Assembly (NCBI GenBank): GCA_016125385.1 | Contig: WGLV01000022.1 | Span: 62,001 to 126,000 of the forward strand | Length of the DNA stretch: 64,000 nucleotides | DNA from: a bacterium | GTDB lineage: Bacteria > Hinthialibacterota > Hinthialibacteria > Hinthialibacterales > Hinthialibacteraceae | Direction of reading: 5' to 3' | Shown here: in pieces, positions 42,899 to 52,177 of the stretch | Numbering within the stretch: position 1 is the stretch's first letter | Layout of the letters: each line of letters begins with the position of its first letter | Notes under the pieces: generated by a model | Told to the model about the DNA's origin: nothing | Seen by the model: only the letters and a program-made list of their open reading frames with translations | Database searches by the model: none | Position numbers and translations under genes: made by a program

Positions 42899-45800
42899 AT
42901 GGTTTGCAACGTGCGTCGGGTTCGAATTCCCTCTTTGAAATCTACGCGAATCCTGTTGACGGGCGCTCTGGTGCTTGCCTGTTCGCTGGCCGCTTCGGCC
43001 AACGGTCAACTGGCCAGCTGGATCGCCGTGTCGGCGGCGCAAACTGGCGCCCAGGCGCAAACGTCCGTCAAACATCAGGTCGATTACCTGTTGAACTTGG
43101 CCCGTCAGGAGATTCGTGGTGGTAACGTCGATGAAGGCAAAGCCCTTCTTCAGCGAGTCCTGATTCTCGATCCCCTGAACGAGAAAGCCAAACAGGAACT
43201 TATCCAACTGACCGATTCCGGCGTCTCGATCGCCCCGTCGTCCAAAGCGATCGCTTCCGCGATGTCGACCGATCAAACGCTTCAGCTCGCTCAGGCCATG
43301 ATGAAAGATAACGATTTCAGCGGCGCTCAGGCAACGCTGGAAAAAGCCATGGCGGCGGCGAAAACCAAGGAAGAGAAAACCCTCATCCGCGGTTATCTGG
43401 CTCAGATCGATAAAGAGCAGAGCCGGATGCAGACGCTGAAGGCTGAAGTGACCGAATACAACCTCAGCAATCTGGATAAACAGCTCCAGAAGGCTTCGCT
43501 CTACATGAGCAACAATCAGTACGAAGAAGCCAAAAAAGAATTGCTGATCGCGCAGGAAATGGCCCCCGGCGACAAGCGCGTTGAAGGCATGCTCGCTCAG
43601 GCCCAGCGCGGCGAAGCCAATATGGAAACCAAACAGGGCGCCGTGGCTGAAAACGTACAGTCTCAGGTGAACGAACAGTCCCGCAAGGTCGCCCAGCAGC
43701 TGTTCTCCGAAGGCCAGGATCTCTACAAACAGGGCATGGTCATCGAGGCGACTGAAAAATGGAGCGAAGCGGCTCGCATCGCGCCTGATTTCCAGCAGGC
43801 TCAGACCTATCTGAACAACACCCATGCTGAATACGAGCAGGCGGTCGCGGCCCGGTCGGCCAAAAAAGACGCCGCCGCCAAAGACGCCGAATTCGAAAAG
43901 AAACTCGACGAAGAAATCCTCCAGTATTCAACCTCCGGCGGCCGCGTTGACATTAAGGAAGTCATCAGCTTCCTCAGCAACCTGAGCGGCCTGAACGCCG
44001 TGGTCGGTGAAAACGTGGAAGGCGGAGTCGCCTTTGACGTCAAAGACAGCACCGTCCGTCAGTTGCTCAACCTGCTCCAGAAACAGTATGGTTTCGTGTG
44101 GCGCCGTGAAGGCGACACCATCTTCGTCGAACGCGCTTTCCAGACTCGCATCTTCCCTCTGAGCGAAGCGCAGTACAAAACTATCGAAACCATCCTCAAC
44201 GACCCATCCGTTCTTGAAGATTCCAGCCGCAACCTGCGCACGATCCTCTACGGTCCATCCGAAGAGTTCAACGTGCCGGGCAAACAGCTCTACCTCAATC
44301 GCAACACCCAGTCTCTGGTGGTGACCGACACGCTCGAAAACCTCAAAACGGTCGAGGCCTTCCTGAAAGACATGCCTCAGATCGTTGGCGAAAAAAAGCC
44401 GCTCGTCACCCAGGTCTATCAGCTGGACCGTGACATCTCCAAAGACCTCTACGAGATCATCCGTCTGATGCTGTTCGGCGACAAAGGCACGTATGACGCC
44501 GCCGATAAGCGCCGTCAGCTGTTCCTCGAACCCAACTCGAACACGCTGATCGTGATCGACTATCCTGAAAACATCAAACGCGTCGAAGACGTTCTCGCCA
44601 ACCAGCAGATCTCCAGTCAGCTGGAAAACGATCAGCTGGAAGCGCGTGAATTTTCGCTGACTGACGTGGATGACGTTGAAGACACGCCGGAAGCCTTCGC
44701 TCGCCGCGAACTGTTCGTCAACAAGATTTATGAAATCGTCGAACAGATGCTGATGGGTAAGGAAGGCGTCGAAAAGTACAAATTGTCCGGACGCCGCATC
44801 TTCACCGATCCCGCTCGCGGAACCCTTACCGTGGTCGATTCACCTGAAAACATTCGCCGCGTTGAAGAATATCTGAACAGCGTTCGCGGTGAGACCACGC
44901 AGGATATCCTGATCGAGTCATTCCCGATTAAACACGTGAACGTCTACGAAATCGCCGATGCGCTGGCTTATCTGTTCTTCGACTCTCAGCAGACCACGCG
45001 TAACATCTTCCTCAGCCAGAGCGCCTTCCAGTCGCTGGGTACGGATGAAACGGGCGATACTTCAACCAACCTCGATAACCTCTTTGAAGAAACCAGCCGG
45101 AACCGCTTCAACCTGACGGGCGGCGGCGGCGGTGGAACCGACCTTCTTCAGTTCTTCTCGGTTCGCCTGTATCCGGATATCAACACCAACAGCATCGTGG
45201 TCTTTACTCCCGATCAGGAAGTCATCGATCTGATCGTCCGCGTCATCAATACCTTCGACAAGCCTCAGCGCATGGTCGAACTCGAGAGCCGCGTGGTTTC
45301 GGTTTCTCTCAACGACCTTCGCTCCATCAACTTTGACTGGTTGTTGACCAATCCGTTCCGTGGCGATTTCAACTTCGATCCGAACGGCTTTGAAAACAAC
45401 GTGGGCCTGACCGAAGGCAACCCGACCGATACCGATACCAAGCCGGGCGTTCAGTTCAGCCTTCATACGCTGGGCGAATCGCGCCTCGACTTCATCATGA
45501 ACCTGCTCGAAACCACCAGCAGCCTGAACGTCATGGCGGCGCCGAAGATTCTGTCGGTCCCCAACCCGCTTGATCCGCCCCGTATTTTCGTCGGTCAGCA
45601 GATTCCCTTCTCGCAGGATGCGACCATCGATGACCAGGGCGACGACGACCCGACCAACAACCGTCTGATCGTCAACTTTGAGCGCGCCTTCGCGGGTACC
45701 ATGCTTGCCTTCATTCCCTTTATTCTGAATGACAACCATGTATACGTTGAAATGGCCCCCCAGATCATTGAAGCGGGCGAACGTCTTCCGCTGGCGGTTG

Positions 45801-46072
45801 ATACCGGTCTCGCGGCCGGTCAGACGCTGCCTAACATCGGTCCTCTGCTCCTCAATCAGAAAGCGGTCGTTACCAGCGTTCGTGTGAAGGATGGCAGTAC
45901 GGTTGTCCTTGGCGGCCTGATCGATGAAAAAGAGAACGAAAAGCTGAACAAGACGCCGATTCTGTCCAAGATTCCCTTTATCGGCAATCTGTTCACCGAT
46001 CGTTCGATCGAAAAGGTCAAAAATTCGACTCTGATCTTTGTCACGGTCCGAATCGTCGAACCTGAACTCTGA
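42899..46072 (+). CDS. Secretin with N-terminal TPR region (PilQ/GspD-like)
   Basis: A 1057-residue outer-membrane secretin. ATG 42899 is preferred over the frame's first codon at 42851 because AAGGAG (42883-42888) lies ten bases before it. A signal peptide (LLTGALVLACSLAAS, with a possible but imperfect lipobox at Cys28) precedes TPR-like helices (about residues 60-320) and a linker. Then come an N0/STN-like domain (GGRVDIKEVISFL), several N1/NolW-like beta-alpha domains, and the secretin core with VELESRVVSVSLND, NVMAAPKILSVPN, and VVLGGLIDEKENE before PFIGNLF. TPR plus secretin in one chain is uncommon; usually a separate PilF/GspS-like pilotin carries TPRs. It is the last gene before a strong terminator. 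It should form the gated pore of the cluster's machine. Confidence 0.93.
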   Translation: MVCNVRRVRIPSLKSTRILLTGALVLACSLAASANGQLASWIAVSAAQTGAQAQTSVKHQVDYLLNLARQEIRGGNVDEGKALLQRVLILDPLNEKAKQELIQLTDSGVSIAPSSKAIASAMSTDQTLQLAQAMMKDNDFSGAQATLEKAMAAAKTKEEKTLIRGYLAQIDKEQSRMQTLKAEVTEYNLSNLDKQLQKASLYMSNNQYEEAKKELLIAQEMAPGDKRVEGMLAQAQRGEANMETKQGAVAENVQSQVNEQSRKVAQQLFSEGQDLYKQGMVIEATEKWSEAARIAPDFQQAQTYLNNTHAEYEQAVAARSAKKDAAAKDAEFEKKLDEEILQYSTSGGRVDIKEVISFLSNLSGLNAVVGENVEGGVAFDVKDSTVRQLLNLLQKQYGFVWRREGDTIFVERAFQTRIFPLSEAQYKTIETILNDPSVLEDSSRNLRTILYGPSEEFNVPGKQLYLNRNTQSLVVTDTLENLKTVEAFLKDMPQIVGEKKPLVTQVYQLDRDISKDLYEIIRLMLFGDKGTYDAADKRRQLFLEPNSNTLIVIDYPENIKRVEDVLANQQISSQLENDQLEAREFSLTDVDDVEDTPEAFARRELFVNKIYEIVEQMLMGKEGVEKYKLSGRRIFTDPARGTLTVVDSPENIRRVEEYLNSVRGETTQDILIESFPIKHVNVYEIADALAYLFFDSQQTTRNIFLSQSAFQSLGTDETGDTSTNLDNLFEETSRNRFNLTGGGGGGTDLLQFFSVRLYPDINTNSIVVFTPDQEVIDLIVRVINTFDKPQRMVELESRVVSVSLNDLRSINFDWLLTNPFRGDFNFDPNGFENNVGLTEGNPTDTDTKPGVQFSLHTLGESRLDFIMNLLETTSSLNVMAAPKILSVPNPLDPPRIFVGQQIPFSQDATIDDQGDDDPTNNRLIVNFERAFAGTMLAFIPFILNDNHVYVEMAPQIIEAGERLPLAVDTGLAAGQTLPNIGPLLLNQKAVVTSVRVKDGSTVVLGGLIDEKENEKLNKTPILSKIPFIGNLFTDRSIEKVKNSTLIFVTVRIVEPEL

Positions 46073-46095
46073 TCCGAATTCAATTCGTAAATCTG

Positions 46096-46127
46096 AAACG
46101 CCCCGGTCAAACGGCCGGGGCGTTTTT
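46096..46127 (+). terminator. Rho-independent terminator after the secretin gene
   Basis: AAACGCCCCGG (46096-46106) pairs perfectly with CCGGGGCGTTT (46115-46125) around an 8-nt loop, with a T-run to 46127. Marks the end of the cohesin/PilMN/secretin unit. Confidence 0.92.
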
Positions 46128-46190
46128 GTATTCCGGGCGGTAAACGATTATTATGGCGGAGTGCTCGTTTACTCACTTGGGAGGGGAAGC

Positions 46191-47369
46191 ATGAGGCTGA
46201 GATTCAAGCGTAGAAAACGCCGGGTTCGAATGTCAGAAAAATCCGGGTTGCCCGCTGGCGCCGCGATGTACGTGGGCGCCGCGGATGAACAGGAATCCAA
46301 CGTCACTACAATCGAGTATTCTGAGAACGAGGCGCAGATGCGGGGCCTTGCGTGTGATCGGGCTCAGGTTTGGAAGGATCGCAAAGATGGCCGCAAATGT
46401 TGGATCCACGCCGATGGAGTCAGCGATGTCCAGGCCATGCACGAACTTTTTGAGTGTTTTCATCTTCACCCCCTCGTTCGTGAAGATATTCTCAATACGC
46501 TCCATCGCTCCAAGGTCGAAGAATACGAAGATTCGCTGTTTCTGGTTATGAAACGGCTGCGCTTCGAGCGGGATACTCTCTCCATTGCCACCGAACAGAT
46601 CAGCATGGTCCTTCAGGCGAATCGCCTGATTACCTTTAAGGAACAGGCGGACGGTTTTCTAAAGCCCTTGCGTGAGCGCATCCTGCAGGGAAGGGGAAAA
46701 GCGCGTCAGATGGGCGCTGATTACCTCCTGTACGTCATTCTCGACATGATTGTCGACGACTATTTCCCGGTTTTGGAGGCGTTGGAAGACGCCATCGACT
46801 GGATCGACGAACATGAAATGTCTCACCCCGATCAGGAAACGTTAAACACGATCCATGTACTGAAACGCTCCACCATCGAATTTCAGAAGACGGTTCGTCC
46901 CGTTCGAGAGCTGGTCAAGACGCTGGTCTCCACGGATATTGATTATGTCTCGGAGCCTGTTCGTATTTACATGCGCGATGTCTATGACCACATCGTCGCC
47001 GTGTTGGACGATGTTGAAACTCACCGAGAGTTGCTTGTCAACATGATGGATCTGGGGCTTTCCATCATCAGTAATCGCCTGAATGAAGTAATGAAAGTAT
47101 TAACCGTCCTCGGCGCTTTGTTCGTTCCACCAACCCTGATCGCGGGAATCTATGGAATGAACTTCGAATTCATGCCCGAATTGCGCTGGCCTTGGGGATA
47201 TGCGTATTCGTTGGCGATGATGGCTGCTTCCAGCGCTCTGGCGGTGGGGTTCTTACGGCTGAGCCAACGCCGCATCCAGAGTCCTCGTCAGAGGGCTGGC
47301 CTTGATCGGGTTAATACGTCGCGCCTCAAACCGGCGGACGATCCGGTTCCATCGACGGGACGCAAATGA
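46191..47369 (+). CDS. corA: CorA-family magnesium/cobalt transporter
   Basis: A 392-residue inner-membrane Mg2+ channel of the CorA family. The signature YGMNF, followed by MPELRW, lies in the loop after the first of two C-terminal membrane helices; the long N-terminal cytoplasmic domain (MSEKSG onward) is typical. The ATG at 46191 has GGGAGGGG (46179-46186) just upstream; an open frame reaches 46038 but overlaps the secretin end and terminator, so I reject it. The basic stretch RFKRRKRRVRM at the start is unusual and makes ATG 46230 an alternative start. Single gene, convergent with the MerR regulator. The metal is inferred from family. Confidence 0.9.
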   Translation: MRLRFKRRKRRVRMSEKSGLPAGAAMYVGAADEQESNVTTIEYSENEAQMRGLACDRAQVWKDRKDGRKCWIHADGVSDVQAMHELFECFHLHPLVREDILNTLHRSKVEEYEDSLFLVMKRLRFERDTLSIATEQISMVLQANRLITFKEQADGFLKPLRERILQGRGKARQMGADYLLYVILDMIVDDYFPVLEALEDAIDWIDEHEMSHPDQETLNTIHVLKRSTIEFQKTVRPVRELVKTLVSTDIDYVSEPVRIYMRDVYDHIVAVLDDVETHRELLVNMMDLGLSIISNRLNEVMKVLTVLGALFVPPTLIAGIYGMNFEFMPELRWPWGYAYSLAMMAASSALAVGFLRLSQRRIQSPRQRAGLDRVNTSRLKPADDPVPSTGRK

Positions 47370-47420
47370 GCCTTTGGATGGATTATTGATTTACAATGAG
47401 ATAATGCGTGGCTTGGCTGC

Positions 47421-47939
47421 TTATTTCTTCTTGCCATCCAGAATGTCAAGCAATTGCAGAAGCTCGCTCTTGATCTCGCTGAGGGCGTTCGGCGGGGGGG
47501 CGGTTTCAGTTTCTTCAGCGGGCTGAGACAGGGGTTGTTCGGAGGCTTCTTCCACCAAAACAGGCGCTGGATTAACTGCGGGGGGCGCCGTTTCAACCGC
47601 TCCGATTGTCGCGGCGGCTCGTTCCTGCTGAATGGCTTCCCGCTCGGCTCGAACCGCTTGCAGTCCCATCCTGAGTTTTCGTTCCGCGCCGTCCAGCGTA
47701 TAGCCTTCCTGATACAACAGGTGAACGATCTCGTACAACAATTCAAGATCGTTACGCGTATACTTGCGCTGATTGCCGCCGACGCGCTTGGGATTCAGCC
47801 GGGTAAACTTGGTTTCCCAATAGCGCAATACATGCGGCTCCACGCCGGTATAATCGCTGACTTCGCTGATTGAATAATAAATCTTGTTGGGAATCTCATT
47901 CAGCGAAGAGGCTATGGGTTTGTTTCGTGTGTTTGACAT
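47421..47939 (-). CDS. MerR-family transcriptional regulator
   Basis: A 172-residue regulator. Residues 20-85 form a MerR winged helix: IYYSISEVSDYTGVEPHVLRYWE then NPKRVGGNQRKYTRNDLELL and a third helix LLYQEGYTLDGAERKL. The remaining ~80 residues are Ala/Glu/Pro-rich and disordered, ending in a short helix (SEIKSELLQLLDILDG) that may dimerise the protein. There is no cysteine-based metal site or drug pocket, so it belongs to the group of MerR proteins found near translation or stress genes in many bacteria; the target is unknown. Divergent from the TldD gene, with 361 bases between. Confidence 0.85.
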   Translation of the reverse strand: MSNTRNKPIASSLNEIPNKIYYSISEVSDYTGVEPHVLRYWETKFTRLNPKRVGGNQRKYTRNDLELLYEIVHLLYQEGYTLDGAERKLRMGLQAVRAEREAIQQERAAATIGAVETAPPAVNPAPVLVEEASEQPLSQPAEETETAPPPNALSEIKSELLQLLDILDGKKK

Positions 47940-48300
47940 GATATTTATAACTTGCTGAATAATATAATGATAACAGGCCTCAGGTCAAGGAGGTTTTTAA
48001 ATCTTTTGTTCTTTGAGTTTGAAACCGTCTTAAGCGAATGGATTCGTTGAATCCGTCCATGAATTGAACTATCCTAAGTATAGGGTTTGCAACTACTTTT
48101 TCGGCTGAATACGGCCCCGCCTTAAGCAAAAGTTGCGGATCGAGTCAATAACATCCTGATCTGAAACGGGATAAATTATTTTCATAAACAAACCGCATTC
48201 ACTACGGTTTTATAGATTGAATTCGTATTTTTGTTAAAAACTTGTCCTGTTGAACCCGTAGAGAAGAATAACTGATAACGCCAATTCACGGACGGTAACC
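47940..48300. other. Divergent intergenic region between MerR and TldD genes
   Basis: 361 bases, AT-rich. GGATTC (48040-48045) and GAATCC (48049-48054) form a small hairpin. AAGGAGG near 47987 looks like a ribosome site but no start codon follows at the right distance. GGACGGTAACC lies just before the TldD ATG. I see no good -35/-10 pair and no gene. Confidence 0.35.
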
Positions 48301-49767
48301 ATGCCGATTGAACAATATGTGAAGCCCGAGTCGGAACTGCTTGAGCTGGCCGAACGCCTCAGTGCGATGGCTAAACAATACTCAAACACGGTGTTTCGCT
48401 ACAACCAGACGGTGTTTGATATTTTCTTCGCCGATCAGGGGCGAAAAAACGTCAACCAGTATTCATTGACTTCAACCTACAACGTTGAAAACATCGCCGA
48501 TCATGTTTACTCAACCATTCGCGGCGAAGAGCTCTTCCTCCATAACATTGATGAGTTTGAAACCTGGCGTGAGCGAAACGAGATGCACTACGTCTTCGCC
48601 AGCAAGGGGATTCAACTTCCTACGGATCACGTGATCGACATCCGTCCGATCCCTGCGTCATTCAACCGGTGGGATGACGATCTCGCCGCGTTCACGCGTG
48701 AATACCGAACCGAGCGCATTACGCGCGAATTCGGCGTCGAACAGCGTATTATCGCCAACTCCGAAGGTGGCGTAGTGATCGAGTCGCGTCCCTTCCTCTG
48801 CATCTATTACCGTCAGGGGTATGAGCCTCACATGGTGACGCGGACCATTGGCGCATACGTTTCATCTGATGATGATATTGAACGGCTTACCCGGTTAATC
48901 GAACTGATGCCCGATCCCACTCCCGACGGACGCATCCGCGAGTCGGGATCGTTTACCGACGCATTCGCTCGGCTGCACGCCATTTCCAATCGTATTGAAT
49001 ATCCCACACTTGACCGGGCTGGCTTGTCCGATCACCTGACGCATAATGTGGTTATGCTGAGCGGCGTCTCGGTGCATGAAATCTTCGGCCACCAGTTTGA
49101 AGAACCCATTCACCCGTTGCAGGTCGGTATGCAATCTCTTTTCCCCATCGGAAAAAACGTACAGAACGACAACCTTATTCTGGGTGATGACCCCTTAAGG
49201 ACGCTGCACGGGCTGGAGGTCATGGGCTCGTATCGTTTTGACAGTTACGGCCGCAAGGCTTCACCCAAGGTTCACATCCGCGACTCACGCGTCGCCGAAC
49301 ACCTTGGCGGTGAATACATCGATCAAAAAAATCTCGCCTCCTTCCTGGGCGTGGAGCGCAGCGACTCCATCGGCAACTCGCGTCAGGGTGACGACGGCCA
49401 GTTTCCCCAACCGCGCATGTCATGCACCGTGCTGGAGGGCGTCCGCGAAGAACAGTTGGACTGGGGCGGTTCGTTGCTGATGGTTCCGTTTAATGGGTAC
49501 GTGCTGGATGGAAACTTCTTCAAAGTGATGGCGTCTGAGTGCTATGTGCTGGACGGCGGCGGCGAGCCCCGGCGGGTCGGACCCCTGGAAGGCAGCCGCG
49601 CCATCTATGACGCCATCATGGGCATGCACGTCTTGCCGGGCAAATCGTATCACACAGGCTCGTGTTACAAGCCGAGCGTGCTCGACGATCAGATCGACGC
49701 TGAAGTCAACGTCTCATTTCTCACCAACCATCAGCTCTGGGAACACCTGACCTTGCGCTCGATGTAA
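48301..49767 (+). CDS. tldD: TldD/PmbA-family metallopeptidase, TldD-like
   Basis: A 488-residue zinc metallopeptidase of the TldD/PmbA family. TldD and its partner TldE (PmbA) process peptides, for example microcin precursors and CcdA. The HExxxH motif is HEIFGH, with His259, Glu260 and His264, which marks this as the metal-bearing TldD subunit rather than TldE. Surrounding segments GVSVHEIFGHQFEE, SRQGDDGQF and VLDGGGEPR are characteristic. No partner pmbA is adjacent, so TldE must be elsewhere or this is a homodimeric form. The start ATG at 48301 is preceded by GGACGG at a workable distance. It sits alone before the heparinase-like gene. Confidence 0.85.
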   Translation: MPIEQYVKPESELLELAERLSAMAKQYSNTVFRYNQTVFDIFFADQGRKNVNQYSLTSTYNVENIADHVYSTIRGEELFLHNIDEFETWRERNEMHYVFASKGIQLPTDHVIDIRPIPASFNRWDDDLAAFTREYRTERITREFGVEQRIIANSEGGVVIESRPFLCIYYRQGYEPHMVTRTIGAYVSSDDDIERLTRLIELMPDPTPDGRIRESGSFTDAFARLHAISNRIEYPTLDRAGLSDHLTHNVVMLSGVSVHEIFGHQFEEPIHPLQVGMQSLFPIGKNVQNDNLILGDDPLRTLHGLEVMGSYRFDSYGRKASPKVHIRDSRVAEHLGGEYIDQKNLASFLGVERSDSIGNSRQGDDGQFPQPRMSCTVLEGVREEQLDWGGSLLMVPFNGYVLDGNFFKVMASECYVLDGGGEPRRVGPLEGSRAIYDAIMGMHVLPGKSYHTGSCYKPSVLDDQIDAEVNVSFLTNHQLWEHLTLRSM

Positions 49768-49846
49768 TCCATCCCTTTCTGTTATCATCATGAATACCCG
49801 CGCGAGTGGTTCGCCGGGGATCGTTGATTTTCGGGGGAGATAAGCC

Positions 49847-51733
49847 ATGCCTTCTATAATCCTGCTTCTGTTTCTTTTGCTTTCACCGCTGGCTTTGTTC
49901 GCGGATGACGCTCGCATGGAGCCTTGGGCTCTCGACCGCGTCGAAGCCGCTTTGCAGCGCGATTCCGCCTTTCAGCCGGCGCCGCGATATCAGGACCGCG
50001 CCTGGTGGGAAAAACAGCGCGAAAGCGACGCATTGAACGACGACTATCAGCGAGTCGTGGCTGACGCGGAAGAACTCTCCAAACAGCCGATCAACGCGCT
50101 GCCCGCCACGCTCTATCTCGATTTCCAGCGCACGGGCCGGCGCACCGCTTATGAGGCCGAGCTGGGCAAGCGGTCTCGCTATCTGAATACGATGGCGCTT
50201 GCGGAGTGTTTCGAGGGCGAGGGACGCTTCATCGATCCGCTCATCGACATCCTCTGGGCGTATTGTGAAGAGAGCGATTGGGCCATGCCCGCGCATACCG
50301 ATGGTCTGATCGATATGGAACATCCCTATATCGATCTTCGCGCGGCGATGACTTCCGCCGATCTTGCGGCGATGGACGATCTGTTCGGCGACGCTTTGCC
50401 TGAGCGGGTGCGTAAACGAATCCGGTACGAAATCGAGCGCCGTGTCTTTACCCCCTATCTCAGCCGTGATTTCTCATGGGAACGCACGACCAACAACTGG
50501 AACGCGGTGTGCAACGGCGACATCATGCGTGCCGCGCTGTATCAGATCAAAGACGCCAGTCGTCTCGCCCGAATTGTGACCAAAGGCCAGAACGCCATGA
50601 TCAATTATCTGGATGGGTTTGGCGTCGATGGCGGTACGGCGGAAGGTCTGGGGTATTGGAGTTATGGCTTCGGGCGATACGCGGAGGCCGCGCGCCTGCT
50701 GGCCGCGTACACCGATGGGAGGCTCGATCTGTTTGCGCCGCCCTTCGTTAAAAAAGTCGCCTTGCTTCCCATGCGAGTTGAACTCTCGCCCCATCGATAC
50801 CCCAGTTTCTCCGATGGTGGAGAAAGTTACCGTTTTTCGCCTGCTTTTCTCATGTTTCTGGCGAATCGTTTTGATGATAAATCCTATCGCCGCTTCGCGG
50901 CGCGCGATCTGGAAGACAATCCATCGGCAAGCAGCGTCGAAGACCTGTTTGAGCAAACCGTCTGGGTCGATCTTTCCAATCCGCCGCGCGAGCCGTTCGC
51001 CTATCCCGATTCGACCTGGTTGAGTGGGGTTCAGTGGTTGATCGCTCGAAATGATCCGGGTGATCCGATGGGGCTTACCCTCGCCGCCAAGGGTGGGCGT
51101 AACGATGAATCTCACAATCATAATGACGTGGGAAACTTCATCGTTCATTATCGGGGTGAGTCGATTCTGACCGACCTCGGCGCGGCGGTGTACGATCGCG
51201 GCTTTTTCAGCTCGAAGCGCTATGATTATTGGGCAGCGCGTTCAATGGGACACTCCGTCCCGCTGGTGAATGGATATGAACAGCGCGCTGGTGGCGAGGC
51301 CGCCGCGAAATGCGAACCATCGTTGACTGACGGGCAAGATGTTCTGACCTCCGACATCACCTCCGCATATCCGCCTGAAGCGGGCTTGAAGAGCCTGATT
51401 CGCACCGTCCGGCTGGTTCGAGAAAAAGAAGGCTTCGTTGAAATCACCGACAAGGTGGAATTCAACGAAACGCCGCGTTCTTTTGAATCGGCGCTGATGA
51501 CCTACGGCAAAGCCGAATCGGCCGGCGATGATACATTGATCGTTCGCGGCGATGCGGGCGCGTTGCGTGTAACCGTTTCCGGCGACGCCGTTGCCGTTAC
51601 GGTGGATACCTACGATACAAAAGAAGCGAAATTAAGAACCTACCGTGAGCATCCTCAATTCCAGCGGATTGCGTTCAAGGTCGAAGAACCCCATAAGACG
51701 ATGACGGTTCGTTTTCGCATTGAGCCCATGTGA
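49847..51733 (+). CDS. Exported heparinase II/III-family polysaccharide lyase
   Basis: A 628-residue secreted enzyme. A signal peptide (IILLLFLLLSPLALFA) is followed by an (alpha/alpha) barrel with RTTNNWNAVCNG and TAEGLGYWSYGFGRY, and a beta-sandwich C-terminal domain of the heparinase II/III type, seen in GGRNDESHNHNDVGNF (about residues 416-431) with DLGAAVYDRGFF after it. The NHND histidine stretch and tyrosines in these segments are where lyases of PL families 12, 15, 17 and 21 place catalytic residues. Substrate (alginate, heparin-like or other uronate polymers) is unknown. The unsaturated products would suit the GH88 enzyme at 30996. Eighty bases after the TldD gene, same direction, and 36 before a small membrane protein. 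Confidence 0.8.
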   Translation: MPSIILLLFLLLSPLALFADDARMEPWALDRVEAALQRDSAFQPAPRYQDRAWWEKQRESDALNDDYQRVVADAEELSKQPINALPATLYLDFQRTGRRTAYEAELGKRSRYLNTMALAECFEGEGRFIDPLIDILWAYCEESDWAMPAHTDGLIDMEHPYIDLRAAMTSADLAAMDDLFGDALPERVRKRIRYEIERRVFTPYLSRDFSWERTTNNWNAVCNGDIMRAALYQIKDASRLARIVTKGQNAMINYLDGFGVDGGTAEGLGYWSYGFGRYAEAARLLAAYTDGRLDLFAPPFVKKVALLPMRVELSPHRYPSFSDGGESYRFSPAFLMFLANRFDDKSYRRFAARDLEDNPSASSVEDLFEQTVWVDLSNPPREPFAYPDSTWLSGVQWLIARNDPGDPMGLTLAAKGGRNDESHNHNDVGNFIVHYRGESILTDLGAAVYDRGFFSSKRYDYWAARSMGHSVPLVNGYEQRAGGEAAAKCEPSLTDGQDVLTSDITSAYPPEAGLKSLIRTVRLVREKEGFVEITDKVEFNETPRSFESALMTYGKAESAGDDTLIVRGDAGALRVTVSGDAVAVTVDTYDTKEAKLRTYREHPQFQRIAFKVEEPHKTMTVRFRIEPM

Positions 51734-51769
51734 GGCGCTTTAAGATAAACTGTGAAATGCGAGTGATTG

Positions 51770-52099
51770 ATGAATCAACAATATTACCCACCTGACAACA
51801 CGCCGCCGACGGGACCGTATTTCGATCCGAACGATCCACAAGGGCGCGCTTATAGCCGCACTTTCGTGGTGCGTAGCGAAGGATCGATCCTGTTCCCTTT
51901 GATCACGCTGGGATTCTACGTGCTCTTTTTCCCGATAGGCGTGATTTTGAACATCGTGGGCTTGTTCACTGGCCCGCATCGGGGCTGTTTTTTCGCGATG
52001 ATAGTATTTCTGCTGTTTCCCGCGTTTCTGTTATTCATGTTTATCATGAGCGTAATGGGATTTGGCATGATTGGTTCTTTTCTGTTTCCATTTCACTGA
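51770..52099 (+). CDS. Small membrane protein, unknown
   Basis: A 109-residue protein: a polar N-terminus rich in Tyr, Pro and Asn (QQYYPPDNTPPTGPYFDPND), a short conserved-looking segment, and two closely spaced hydrophobic helices (about residues 42-62 and 75-108), the second very rich in Met and Phe. No family recognised. ATG 51770 directly follows an in-frame TTG; a GCGAG precedes at a reasonable distance. It lies 36 bases after the heparinase-like gene and may share its transcript. A hairpin with T-tract for the opposite strand lies just beyond. Confidence 0.6.
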   Translation: MNQQYYPPDNTPPTGPYFDPNDPQGRAYSRTFVVRSEGSILFPLITLGFYVLFFPIGVILNIVGLFTGPHRGCFFAMIVFLLFPAFLLFMFIMSVMGFGMIGSFLFPFH

Positions 52100-52114
52100 A
52101 ACCGGATTTCCGCT

Positions 52115-52152
52115 AAAAAAATACGGCCCGGATTCAGAAGAACCCGGGCCGT
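52115..52152 (-). terminator. Rho-independent terminator of the PstS-like gene
   Basis: ACGGCCCGG (52123-52131) pairs with CCGGGCCGT (52144-52152), 12-nt loop. Seven A residues at 52115-52121 become the U-tract on the minus strand, so it terminates the leftward gene; no U-tract for the rightward one. Confidence 0.85.
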
Positions 52153-52177
52153 GCAGTGTAATGTTCAAACGCGGTGT

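Noticed and set aside
46038-46190. Longer N-terminus for the CorA gene
   Set aside because: It would overlap the secretin end and the terminator, while 46191 has a strong ribosome site.
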